NCBI GenBank assembly: GCA_964547905.1
Contig: CAZJPN010000060.1
Span: 1-36,184 of the forward strand
DNA length: 36,184 bases
DNA from: JAJYLM01 sp964547905
GTDB taxonomy: Bacteria; JAMCPX01
Direction: 5' to 3'
This document shows positions 16,756 to 24,742 of this stretch, in pieces; the first letter of the stretch is position 1, and each line of letters opens with the position of its first letter. The position numbers were made by a program, and so were the translations under genes. Under the pieces are notes generated by a model that did no database searches, was not told where the DNA came from, and saw nothing but the letters and a program-made list of their open reading frames with translations.

Positions 16756-18567
16756 TTATTCCTCTATAATCCCCATTTCTGAAAAGAGATGCTTTTTATA
16801 GATTCTGCTGTACAATCCTTTTTTTGATAATAGTTCATCGTGCGTTCCGCTCTCGATTATCCTGCCTTCATTGATAACAACAATATTGTCCGCACTCTTT
16901 ATGGTAAAAACCCTATTGGAAATCAGGACAATGGTTGTTTCTTTGAGAAAAGTCCTGATGTTATTGAGCACCTCCCCTTCGGTATAAGCATCAAGGTTTG
17001 AAAAGGCATCGTCAAGCATTAAGATTTTTGGCTTTTTAATTATTGCCCTTGCCAGCGCCACCCTTTGTTTCTGCCCGCCGGATAGAGTTACGCCCCTTTC
17101 GCCTATTACCGTATCGAGCCCATAAGGGAAAGTCGCAATGTCCCTGTTAAGCTCAACTGACTTTGTAACATCTTCTATTTCTTTAATAGAGATACTTCTT
17201 ACACCAAAAACTATGTTTTCTCTAACTGTATCCGAAAAAAGAAACGGTTCCTGCTCCACATAACCTATCATTTCTCTCAAGGCTTCTATGGGTATTTTTT
17301 TAATATCAGTACCATCTATAAGAACCGATCCCCCGGAAGGATCGTATATTCTGGGTATCAATCTTAAGAGCGTACTTTTGCCTGAACCAATAGGGCCTGT
17401 CAGCACAAGCAGACTTCCAGCTCCTATCGTAAAATTAACGTCGAAGAGTATGTCACGTTTACCATCTTGGGAAAACGTTACCGACTTAAACTCTATTTTG
17501 CCTTTAAAACTATTTTTTATTTCTTTTGTATTAGCAGGGGATTGTGCCGTACCGGATTCAAGTCCGTTGTAAATTTCCGGTTTCACAAGTATGATTTCTT
17601 TGACTCTTTTCATGGATGCAATTCCTCTCTGAGAAAGATTTATCATAAAACCTATTGCAGCCATAGGGCCTGTAAGCATTGTCAGATATCCGTTAAATGC
17701 AACATAACTTCCAAGCGTTATATGCCCTATCATAACCTCTCTGCCGCCAACCCATAAAACTATAACCGCAGTTACGCCTGTAGCAAAAACCATGAGTGGA
17801 GAAAAGATTCCTGATATGCTTGTGAGTTCTATATTTTTTTTCATAAGCTGTCGATTATGTTTCCTGAATCTGCCTAACTCATTTTCTTCTTGCACGTATG
17901 CCTGAATCACCCCTATACCAGAAACAAATTCGTGGACTGTTGAATATATGTCTGACAATTTTTTCTGAACAGATTCAAACCGTTTTTCTATCTCTCTGTT
18001 AAATTTCATAACTATAAGAGTAATTGCAGCCGCAGGTATAATAGAAATGAGCGTAAGTTTTATACTTATGACTATCATAAGAATAAGGCAGGTTGATATT
18101 ATTACAGCAGAATCCACTATAATTATGATCCCGCTTCCTATAAATTCTCTTACCGCATAAAGATCGTTCGTGGCCCTGGACATGATATCTCCTGTTTTTA
18201 CATACTGGAAAAAACCAAAGCCAAGCTTTTGCAAATGGCTGAAATAATTGTTTCTCAGATCGTATTCTATTTTCCTCGAGATGCCAAAAAGGTGCTTTCT
18301 CCAAAGGTAACGAAATATCGTCTGCAATCCAACCACGGCAACGATAAGAATGGAATATATCAAAAGATGATTCCATGTGCCGCTGAAATTAAATGGAAGC
18401 GATGGTGCATGCTTGCTGCTGGTAATCCTGATATAATCAATTGCAAGCTTTATTAACCATGGTAAAAGAAGGCCTAATATATCTGCTAAAAGAATAGAAA
18501 ATGCACCAACAATCAACTCTTGTCGATATTTTTCTATATATCTATAAAGTTCCTTTAATGTATTCAT
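16756..18567 (-). CDS. ABC exporter half-transporter with degenerate ATPase site
   Basis: A 603-aa half-transporter with six membrane helices in residues ~20-310 and a C-terminal ATPase domain. Walker A GPIGSGKST and signature LSGGQKQR are canonical. The Walker B end is ILMLDDAFSNLD, with Asp replacing the catalytic Glu, and the H-loop reads ISNRVFT with Asn in place of His. It is thus expected to hold the degenerate nucleotide site of a heterodimer with the next gene. No peptidase domain at the N-terminus. It lies 56 bp after the ATP-grasp ligase on the same strand, with no terminator visible between them. Confidence 0.93.
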   Translation of the reverse strand: MNTLKELYRYIEKYRQELIVGAFSILLADILGLLLPWLIKLAIDYIRITSSKHAPSLPFNFSGTWNHLLIYSILIVAVVGLQTIFRYLWRKHLFGISRKIEYDLRNNYFSHLQKLGFGFFQYVKTGDIMSRATNDLYAVREFIGSGIIIIVDSAVIISTCLILMIVISIKLTLISIIPAAAITLIVMKFNREIEKRFESVQKKLSDIYSTVHEFVSGIGVIQAYVQEENELGRFRKHNRQLMKKNIELTSISGIFSPLMVFATGVTAVIVLWVGGREVMIGHITLGSYVAFNGYLTMLTGPMAAIGFMINLSQRGIASMKRVKEIILVKPEIYNGLESGTAQSPANTKEIKNSFKGKIEFKSVTFSQDGKRDILFDVNFTIGAGSLLVLTGPIGSGKSTLLRLIPRIYDPSGGSVLIDGTDIKKIPIEALREMIGYVEQEPFLFSDTVRENIVFGVRSISIKEIEDVTKSVELNRDIATFPYGLDTVIGERGVTLSGGQKQRVALARAIIKKPKILMLDDAFSNLDAYTEGEVLNNIRTFLKETTIVLISNRVFTIKSADNIVVINEGRIIESGTHDELLSKKGLYSRIYKKHLFSEMGIIEE

Positions 18568-18623
18568 CTACAATCATTTTATTACGAATATTGTGTGAAT
18601 CAATAAGGGATAAAAGAAAGGAC

Positions 18624-19598
18624 TCAGTGTCTTTTGCTTGTAAAATGTTTTATAGCCGGTATAGGATGAACAACCGTGTCGGGATGGATTTCCTGGACAA
18701 TCTTGTTCAGTAGCCCTACTTTGCCGTTGGGATCCAACCACCCCCATTCTCCATTAGGGTTTACCTCGAGGAACCAGTAATAACTCCCGTCGTAAAGAAA
18801 ATCCAGACGGCCATAGTGAAGTCCGAGTTCTGCCATATACGACTTTACAGCCTCTCCAAGTTTCGGTGGAAGTGTGTGCTGCTTCCAGTACTTTGACAAA
18901 GGCGGCCTTTGCTCACGCCAATCCACGGTCTGATTGACAAGCAAACTTCTGTCCAATGAAAAAGCCCATACCTTGTTTCGTACAAAAGCAACAGTGACAT
19001 CGAGTTTCGCATCGACGAAATCCTGAATTAACCAGGGGGTATTTTTATCAAGTTCTGCCTGATCCACGCACGTTGTCCAGAGAAAAAAGTCCTTATCGTT
19101 CAGTGGTCTTGAAGACAGGCTTTTGACGATCCTCAAGCGGCTTGGCCGGTTACATAAAGGATCGTAAGAAAATTCATACGGTGGAACTTTAAAATAGCGA
19201 TGGGCAATCTCCATCTGGGTAAGTTTACCATTGCGCTCGTAGGATTCCGGCTCTATGAGTACAATTTTTCCTTCCTTGCCGAGTATATTACGGATCTCGC
19301 GTATCGTATAAAAGACCTCTTCCTCCAAATAAAAATCCCCCTCGTTGGCTTCTTTCGCACCCATTAAACGAAATTTTGATATTGGTTTTCTCCAGAACAA
19401 TTTAGCTACATTTTTACGCCTAATTCCACGACCGGCAGGATTGATAATTGAAAAATCGTTTCTAACAATGGACATGCGGTAGTCCCGCCATAAATCGAAA
19501 TTATAGCGAAATATGCGATCGTTACCTATCTTACGGATCAAACGATCAACTGTTTGATCGAATGAGTTGGTAAATATCAGGGTGGCCTGTTTTTTCAT
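18624..19598 (-). CDS. ATP-grasp graspetide synthetase (MvdD-like peptide ligase)
   Basis: A 324-aa ATP-grasp ligase of the kind that joins Ser/Thr or Lys side chains to Asp/Glu side chains in a ribosomal precursor, making omega-esters or amides. The N-terminal ~110 residues are a pre-ATP-grasp domain (DRIFRYNFDLWRDY). The ATP-grasp fold follows, with LTQMEIAHRYFKVPPYEF, TPWLIQDFVDAKLDVTV and the Mg-binding end YGRLDFLYDG...FLEVNPNGEWGWLDP, which matches the FLEVNPxGxW signature of MvdC/MvdD-type enzymes. Where those usually have a Glu-Leu-Arg triad this one reads KLDVTV. No Shine-Dalgarno precedes the ATG, unlike the precursor gene. Placement next to a 58-aa acidic peptide and an ABC pair supports the graspetide reading. 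Confidence 0.85.
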   Translation of the reverse strand: MKKQATLIFTNSFDQTVDRLIRKIGNDRIFRYNFDLWRDYRMSIVRNDFSIINPAGRGIRRKNVAKLFWRKPISKFRLMGAKEANEGDFYLEEEVFYTIREIRNILGKEGKIVLIEPESYERNGKLTQMEIAHRYFKVPPYEFSYDPLCNRPSRLRIVKSLSSRPLNDKDFFLWTTCVDQAELDKNTPWLIQDFVDAKLDVTVAFVRNKVWAFSLDRSLLVNQTVDWREQRPPLSKYWKQHTLPPKLGEAVKSYMAELGLHYGRLDFLYDGSYYWFLEVNPNGEWGWLDPNGKVGLLNKIVQEIHPDTVVHPIPAIKHFTSKRH

Positions 19599-19630
19599 TT
19601 TTATTTGTGCACAAGAATTAAATTAAAAAT

Positions 19631-19663
19631 ATATCAGTGTACACACAAAGTGCACACTGATAT
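19631..19663 (-). terminator. Attenuator-like hairpin between precursor and ligase
   Basis: A 14-bp stem (ATATCAGTGTGCAC / GTGTACACTGATAT as transcribed leftward, with one G-U pair) and a 5-nt loop, followed by ATTTTTAATTT. It lies between the precursor stop (19687) and the ligase start (19598). It looks like a leaky intrinsic terminator, or a 3' end stabiliser for the precursor mRNA. Confidence 0.7.
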
Positions 19664-19686
19664 CAATACCTTTCATGCTATATCCC

Positions 19687-19863
19687 TTACTGACTTTCTC
19701 CATCCCAATAAGTCGTAGAACCACCTGCGTCTTCGTCTGATGAGGTATCTGACGAATTCGGCAGCCAGTTGGCGTCTACTCTTTGTTGGTACTCATGGTC
19801 ATATTTACCTTCGGTAGGAAGATACGGATTACGCGGTCTTGCTAGCTCCTTTAGCGTTATCAT
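19687..19863 (-). CDS. Putative graspetide precursor peptide, 58 aa
   Basis: Short peptide beginning MITLKELARPRNPYLP. The start at 19863 is fixed by an AAGGAGGT Shine-Dalgarno 7 nt upstream and a promoter just before it. The longer open frame from 19935 would start inside the promoter. Residues 1-36 look like a leader (both Lys, K5 and K20, are here). Residues 37-58 are rich in Ser, Thr, Asp and Glu and contain two units, SSDTSSDED (37-45) and STTYWDGE (49-56), each with hydroxyl residues before acids. With no Lys in the C-terminal part, the linked ATP-grasp ligase would be expected to form ester rings there. No homologue is recognised by eye, so the precursor call rests on context and composition. 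Confidence 0.75.
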   Translation of the reverse strand: MITLKELARPRNPYLPTEGKYDHEYQQRVDANWLPNSSDTSSDEDAGGSTTYWDGESQ

Positions 19864-19906
19864 TTTAATCACCTCCTTAAAAGGGAAAAGCAATCCATTG
19901 TGAATT

Positions 19907-19935
19907 TGTATATCATTCGCACATAATATTGTCAA
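19907..19935 (-). promoter_or_regulatory. Strong sigma-70 promoter of the graspetide operon
   Basis: On the minus strand TTGACA (19935-19930) and TATACA (19912-19907) are separated by 17 nt, nearly the ideal consensus. It lies between the rsmA stop (19942) and the precursor start (19863), leaving a leader of about 35 nt that ends in a perfect Shine-Dalgarno (19871-19878). Confidence 0.75.
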
Positions 19936-19941
19936 GGTTAA

Positions 19942-20814
19942 TCATCGTTTATCGTCGGCACTCAGTGGAGCGGTAGATGAAGCTTTCTTATACGCATTCA
20001 AAAATCTTATCCATCTGTTGAGGTCTATATTCTCCGCCCGGTCGTTTATATCGATGTCTGCTGCTTTGCACCAGCCGATGACCTCTGACGGCGTGCCGAC
20101 AGCCTTCAATGTATTCTTTATCATCTTTCTGCGCGCACTGAAGGCATGTTTTAATATGCCTATGAGCGTATGCTCGTCCTCTTGTCTCAACAATGGCTCG
20201 TGAACGTGCATCTTGATGACAATAGAATCCACCTTTGGCACGGGCATAAAAAGCCTTCTACCAACGTGCCTGACAACAGCGGCATCGTAATGCAGTAGGC
20301 GCATGATGGATAACAGACCAAAATATTCATCTGACGGCTTGGATACAACCCGCATACCAACCTCTTTCTGCAGCATCATGACGATATCGGTAACCACGGC
20401 ATGATTATCGAACAAAAGACGCAGGATCGGGCCGGATATGTAGTATGGTATGTTGCCGACAACCTTTCCATGTCCGTCAAGTACGCCCTGCATATCGAGC
20501 CGAAGGATATCCTGCTTGATAACGTTAAACGTACTTCTGTCGCCGAAGCGGTTTCTTAGATAATTTACGTATCTGTCATCTATTTCAATCGATGTCAAAG
20601 ATGCAGGCGGACCTGCTGTATGATCGATTTCATCCAATATTCGCTCTGTAAGGACACCGCAACCAGCGCCTATCTCGAGGATACGGTCACCGGCCCGGAT
20701 GTCCAGCGCACTTACAGTATCATCAACAACATCACTGTCCGTAAGCAGGTACTGTGCCGCTGATTTATGCGGCAGAAGTCTGTTCTCTTTGAGGAATGCG
20801 TGTGTTATTTGCAT
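19942..20814 (-). CDS. rsmA: 16S rRNA (adenine1518/1519-N6)-dimethyltransferase RsmA/KsgA
   Basis: Dimethylates two adjacent adenines in helix 45 of 16S rRNA late in small-subunit assembly. SAM-binding ILEIGAGCGVLTERI (near residue 45) and catalytic NIPYYISGPIL (near 120) are clear. The N-terminal motif usually read as KSLGQNFL is here KSAAQYLL, a notable change in a conserved region. Length (290 aa) is normal. The start overlaps the end of tsaD by 50 bp and has no obvious Shine-Dalgarno; removing the overlap would cost the N-terminal motif, so I keep this start. Last gene of the tol-tsaD-rsmA run; no terminator is seen before the graspetide promoter. Confidence 0.93.
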   Translation of the reverse strand: MQITHAFLKENRLLPHKSAAQYLLTDSDVVDDTVSALDIRAGDRILEIGAGCGVLTERILDEIDHTAGPPASLTSIEIDDRYVNYLRNRFGDRSTFNVIKQDILRLDMQGVLDGHGKVVGNIPYYISGPILRLLFDNHAVVTDIVMMLQKEVGMRVVSKPSDEYFGLLSIMRLLHYDAAVVRHVGRRLFMPVPKVDSIVIKMHVHEPLLRQEDEHTLIGILKHAFSARRKMIKNTLKAVGTPSEVIGWCKAADIDINDRAENIDLNRWIRFLNAYKKASSTAPLSADDKR

Positions 20815-21826
20815 AAGCGTCTATATTGATATCGCTCTTCATACCAAGCTTCATCAACTGATAGCCGAGAAAACCCACCATTGAACCGTTATCCGTACAT
20901 AAGCGTACAGACGGAATGTATATTTCGAACTCGTTACTGTACGACATGAACATCTTCCTGAGTTGTGAATTAGCTGCAACTCCGCCTGAAACAGCTATTC
21001 TTTTCATACGCTTCTGCCGTGCAAGTGTAACAGTCTTCTTAACAAGGACACCTGTTACGGCATTCTGAAAACCTGATGCTACAGAAGCAACCGTACGCTG
21101 CGTCATACGGTTGCTGCGTTCTTTTATATACCGTATTACCGCGGTTTTTAGACCGCTGAAAGAAAAGTTGTAATTGCCTTTCCTCATCATGGCCATAGGA
21201 AATTTTACAGCTTCGTGATGTTTTTCTTCTTTCAGGACGTAAACTTCTCCGGCAGCCATCTCTTCCCGCGCTATCCTGTCTATCAAAGGACCTCCGGGAT
21301 ACCCGAGACCAAGGGCGCCGGCTATTTTATCGTACGCTTCACCCGCCGCATCATCGATTGTTTTCCCGTTCAGAACAACATCTGTAAATGATCTGACCGT
21401 ATAAAGCTCGGTATGTCCCCCTGACACGATAAGACCTATGTAGGGAAATGAAAGCCGATCAAATTCTATGAAAGGCGAAAAAAGATGTGCTTGAACATGA
21501 TCAACTCCTATCATGGGTATATCAAGGGCATAAGCAAGTCCTTTTGCAAAATTGACACCTACAAGCACGGAACCGATCAAGCCAGGTCCTATTGTTACGG
21601 CTATTCCATCAAGAGCGGTCAATTTTATTCCTGCATCTATACATGCCTGTTGTGTAAGAGGACCTATTACCTCAAGCTGAATCCTCGAAGCGAATTCAGG
21701 AACAACACCGCCGTAAATGCTGTGAAAATCTATTTGACTCGATACAAGATCAACGAGTATTTTTCCATCTTTTATAACTGCCACTCCGGTTTCGTCGCAT
21801 GAAGTCTCTATACCTAAAAGGATCAT
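20765..21826 (-). CDS. tsaD: tRNA N6-adenosine threonylcarbamoyltransferase TsaD
   Basis: Transfers the threonylcarbamoyl group to A37 of ANN-decoding tRNAs (t6A). It starts with the family hallmark MILLGIETSCDETG. The metal-binding HxxxH is DHVQAHLF near residue 110, and ASKHA-fold motifs VSGGHTELY and AVSGGVAANSQLR are present. At 353 aa it is full length. Overlaps cpoB upstream by 4 bp and rsmA downstream by 50 bp, so it is translated within the same transcript. Confidence 0.97.
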   Translation of the reverse strand: MILLGIETSCDETGVAVIKDGKILVDLVSSQIDFHSIYGGVVPEFASRIQLEVIGPLTQQACIDAGIKLTALDGIAVTIGPGLIGSVLVGVNFAKGLAYALDIPMIGVDHVQAHLFSPFIEFDRLSFPYIGLIVSGGHTELYTVRSFTDVVLNGKTIDDAAGEAYDKIAGALGLGYPGGPLIDRIAREEMAAGEVYVLKEEKHHEAVKFPMAMMRKGNYNFSFSGLKTAVIRYIKERSNRMTQRTVASVASGFQNAVTGVLVKKTVTLARQKRMKRIAVSGGVAANSQLRKMFMSYSNEFEIYIPSVRLCTDNGSMVGFLGYQLMKLGMKSDINIDAYANNTRIPQREQTSAA

Positions 21827-22638
21827 TTTAATTTCTTCAATTCTTTTGCTGCTTCTTTGCTAAGCCTATCCTTTGGATAGCGAGAAATAAGTTCTTTAAA
21901 AAATAATTTTGCCTTTTTCTTATCACCTAAATTAACAAAGCTTTTACCGATCATGTAATAGGCGCTTGTGATCAATGGACTAGCCGGGTATTTTTCAACA
22001 ATGATACCATAATTGGCAATAGCTGTTCTGTAATCTTTTTCTCTGTATGCGATCTCGCCAAGATAAAAAACAGCCCTTGTTTTCTGCTGAACGCTACCAC
22101 TTTTTTCATATCTCTCGAAAATGGGCTTTGCATCGTCCAATCTATTACTCTGAAAAAGCCTCACCGCATCGTCTATATTCAGGACATTCCGTTTTACTAC
22201 AGTCTCTGTATGATGATAGGCTGTTTTCTTACCATAAGCACTTGAAAAGCTCATCCATGCCTCAACAGCCGTCATAGACGCCTCGAGGGCCGACATTTTT
22301 TGTTCGATACTTGTATTTAACGTGCCCCCTGTCGTAGTAAAAAGATCCAGGTCCTGTCTGAGGTTATTCAACCTATGCTGGAGGATATCCACTCTATTCC
22401 TGAGGTCTTTTATATCATCACCGTTGTTGCCAAGCTTAGAAAGCATATCAATCTGGTTCTGTCTTATGCTCTGGATATCTTTATCGAGTTTTGCATTGAT
22501 CTGCTGATTGTTCAGGTCTACTTTCGTTTGTAGATCGCTCAACTCTTTATCAAGCCTTATATCCTCATTTGTTCTTATGCACCCAGAAATAATAACACTG
22601 AAAAATATTATAAAACTTATAATAAACACTTTTTTCAT
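21823..22638 (-). CDS. cpoB: CpoB/YbgF-like Tol-Pal-associated lipoprotein
   Basis: A 271-aa protein with an N-terminal signal and lipobox VIISGC (Cys about residue 20), a coiled coil at about 30-130 rich in Leu, Lys and Asp heptads, and C-terminal TPR repeats at about 165-270 (AVFYLGEIAYREKDYRTAIANYGII, as two to three units, in the usual YbgF pattern). In E. coli the protein links the Tol machine with peptidoglycan synthesis at division; the same role is inferred here from position after tolB. E. coli CpoB is a soluble periplasmic protein, whereas this one should be lipid-anchored. Its stop overlaps the tsaD start by 4 bp. Confidence 0.85.
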   Translation of the reverse strand: MKKVFIISFIIFFSVIISGCIRTNEDIRLDKELSDLQTKVDLNNQQINAKLDKDIQSIRQNQIDMLSKLGNNGDDIKDLRNRVDILQHRLNNLRQDLDLFTTTGGTLNTSIEQKMSALEASMTAVEAWMSFSSAYGKKTAYHHTETVVKRNVLNIDDAVRLFQSNRLDDAKPIFERYEKSGSVQQKTRAVFYLGEIAYREKDYRTAIANYGIIVEKYPASPLITSAYYMIGKSFVNLGDKKKAKLFFKELISRYPKDRLSKEAAKELKKLK

Positions 22639-22679
22639 ACATTACCTCTCTATGATAAGAAATCTATCCATATCAAGCG

Positions 22680-23999
22680 TCATTTTACGGTTATCCTGAA
22701 ATTTATTCTGCTTGACCAGCTTGGAGAACTCATGTCGTAATCAGTGGATATAATCCTATGCTGGTTGCTGCCATTTGCATTCATAACATACAATTGATGT
22801 AAACCGTCTCTTGTGGACACAAATATTATATAATATCCATCCGGCGACCATCTCGGACTCGTATTGTCACCCTGGTTTTCCGTTAGTCTGACAAGGTTAG
22901 AACCATCCGGGGCAACAGTGTAAATATCGAATGTCCCATCTTTGGATAATCCGGAAAACACTATGCGCTTGCCATTCGGCGACCAGTCACAGGATGCATT
23001 ATAATCACCATTAAAAGTAACGCGCTGCACATCCGAACCATCGGTATCCATCGTGTAAATCTGCGGTCCTCCGGCCCTGTCCGAGACAAAGGCTATCCTT
23101 TTGTCGTCCGGAGAAAAACTCGGTGAAACATTTATCCCTGATGTATTTGTCAATTGCCTTAAAATCCTGCCATGCAAATTTATAAGATATATTTCCGGAC
23201 TTTCCCGGAAACTGAGTGAAACAGCTATCTCGTTACCATTCGGAGAGAAGCTCGGGCTTATATTCAATCCGTGCCTTCTGGATACCGTAGTCAAACTACC
23301 GTTCAATATATTCAGCATGTAAAGATCAGGATTTTTATGCATGTATGATGTAAAAAGCAGCTTGTTACCGTCCGATGACCAAACCGGTGATATGTTTATC
23401 GTTTTATTATAGGTTAGCTGTACCATATTGCTGCCATCAATGTCCATTGCATCGATCTCTTCAATGCCTGTTTTTTTTGACACAAAGGCTATCTTAGAAC
23501 CTGCAAGACCGGGATGACCCGTAAAAGCATAAATAACGTCGTTTGCTATACTATTCCCTATGTACCGCACATTTCTTACATTCCCGCTGTATTGTTTCGA
23601 CAAAAGAGATTTACCCTGAACAACATCATACAAATACACTTTTACAACGGCATCACCATCATTAACGTTGTATGCCATTTTTAAAAGTCCTTCTGCCCCT
23701 ATGTCCGTCCAATCACTGAGGTTGAACTGTCCGAGTAATAAACCCGCCTTTTTTTCTATAAACATGGCAGGATTCAACACCGCGAAATAACCCGATGTGT
23801 CCAATGCATTGGTTATCGTATCGTAAAGCAATTGCACATCATTGAGACTGGAACCCGGCCCGGCAACAGGCATTGTAACGGCAATCGGTAATCTTGTTAT
23901 GGTGGGGGCATTTATGTCTATATACATCCTGGCATACACGCTGTTAACACTTAAAAACGTCAATGCAACTCCTATAAGGACTATAAACCTATTTTTCAT
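22680..23999 (-). CDS. tolB: Tol-Pal system beta-propeller protein TolB
   Basis: A 439-aa periplasmic protein: signal peptide (cleavage around SVYA), an N-terminal TolB domain (residues ~25-165), and a six-bladed propeller of WD40-like PD40 repeats. Repeated patterns such as NISPSFSPNGNEIAVSLS and SPRWSPDGYYIIFVSTR with following YVMNANGSN are clear. It interacts with Pal in the Tol-Pal machine that constricts the outer membrane at division. Overlaps the TolA-like gene by 4 bp. Confidence 0.96.
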   Translation of the reverse strand: MKNRFIVLIGVALTFLSVNSVYARMYIDINAPTITRLPIAVTMPVAGPGSSLNDVQLLYDTITNALDTSGYFAVLNPAMFIEKKAGLLLGQFNLSDWTDIGAEGLLKMAYNVNDGDAVVKVYLYDVVQGKSLLSKQYSGNVRNVRYIGNSIANDVIYAFTGHPGLAGSKIAFVSKKTGIEEIDAMDIDGSNMVQLTYNKTINISPVWSSDGNKLLFTSYMHKNPDLYMLNILNGSLTTVSRRHGLNISPSFSPNGNEIAVSLSFRESPEIYLINLHGRILRQLTNTSGINVSPSFSPDDKRIAFVSDRAGGPQIYTMDTDGSDVQRVTFNGDYNASCDWSPNGKRIVFSGLSKDGTFDIYTVAPDGSNLVRLTENQGDNTSPRWSPDGYYIIFVSTRDGLHQLYVMNANGSNQHRIISTDYDMSSPSWSSRINFRITVK

Positions 24000-24742
24000 T
24001 TACATCCTTCCTTACAACTAAATTTTATGCCTATATTTATATCCTTTTGCAGCCAGCTTGGAGGGAAGGGCGGTAAAGGAGATGCCCTTTTTATAGCACG
24101 AATAGCGGTCTGATCAAAGTAAATATTTCCAGAGCTCTTCTCTATGTCGAGATCCGTAATTGTTCCGTCCTTCTCTATTGTTAGGGTTACAACCGTCTCA
24201 TAGCCGTAGCTTGAAGCTGCCATACTTGATGGAATAAGCCATGCATCGTGTATCCTCTGCCATAGTATCGAATAGTACTCTTCCGCTGCACGACCTGACG
24301 GTAATCCACTGCTGCCTCCTGAGCCTCCGGTAATCTGTTTCGCATTTGTTGTAGGAGAAGTGTTTGACCCTTTGACAGCCTCCTGTATTGCGGTTAACAG
24401 CTGCTGTTGTTTCAATTCACTGTTTATATGCTTTATAGCGGATATGAGCTCATTTTTACTCGGGGTTTTTTGTTCGATTGGCAGAATCATCCGTTGTGCA
24501 GGCTGAGGGGGCTCGATATGTACAGGCTGAGGGGCTTTCTCAGCTTTAACAGCGTGTTCACCACTGTTAGTCTCAGGGACTGATGATACGAGATTAACCG
24601 TATATACAGGGTTATAATCTATCGATCTTGAAGGTAATAGATTACCATACATCAGAACAAACAGAAACAGCAGGTGTATACCTGCTGAGAATACAACGGT
24701 CTTATAAAAGAAGTTGCCATGATTAATTAAATCATTCTTCAT
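23996..24742 (-). CDS. tolA: TolA/TonB-like energy transducer
   Basis: A 248-aa protein with a single N-terminal membrane anchor (residues ~14-35, VVFSAGIHLLFLFVLMY), a Pro/Gln-rich periplasmic linker (PQPVHIEPPQPAQ), and a C-terminal TonB/TolA domain (IWQRIHDAWLIP-like start near 160, then VTLTIEKDGTITDLDIEKSSG and RASPLPPFPPSW). It is shorter than E. coli TolA and its C-terminus is of TonB_C type, but its place between tolR and tolB argues for the Tol function. 4-bp overlaps on both sides. Confidence 0.88.
   Translation of the reverse strand: MKNDLINHGNFFYKTVVFSAGIHLLFLFVLMYGNLLPSRSIDYNPVYTVNLVSSVPETNSGEHAVKAEKAPQPVHIEPPQPAQRMILPIEQKTPSKNELISAIKHINSELKQQQLLTAIQEAVKGSNTSPTTNAKQITGGSGGSSGLPSGRAAEEYYSILWQRIHDAWLIPSSMAASSYGYETVVTLTIEKDGTITDLDIEKSSGNIYFDQTAIRAIKRASPLPPFPPSWLQKDINIGIKFSCKEGCK

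Noticed and set aside
14985..18567. Bacteriocin-type peptidase-containing ABC transporter
   Set aside because: Neither half has an N-terminal C39 domain; membrane helices begin within about 20-30 residues of each start.
19864..19935. Longer N-terminus (82 aa in all) for the graspetide precursor
   Set aside because: It would begin at a TTG inside the -35 box of the promoter, whereas ATG 19863 has a perfect Shine-Dalgarno at ideal spacing.
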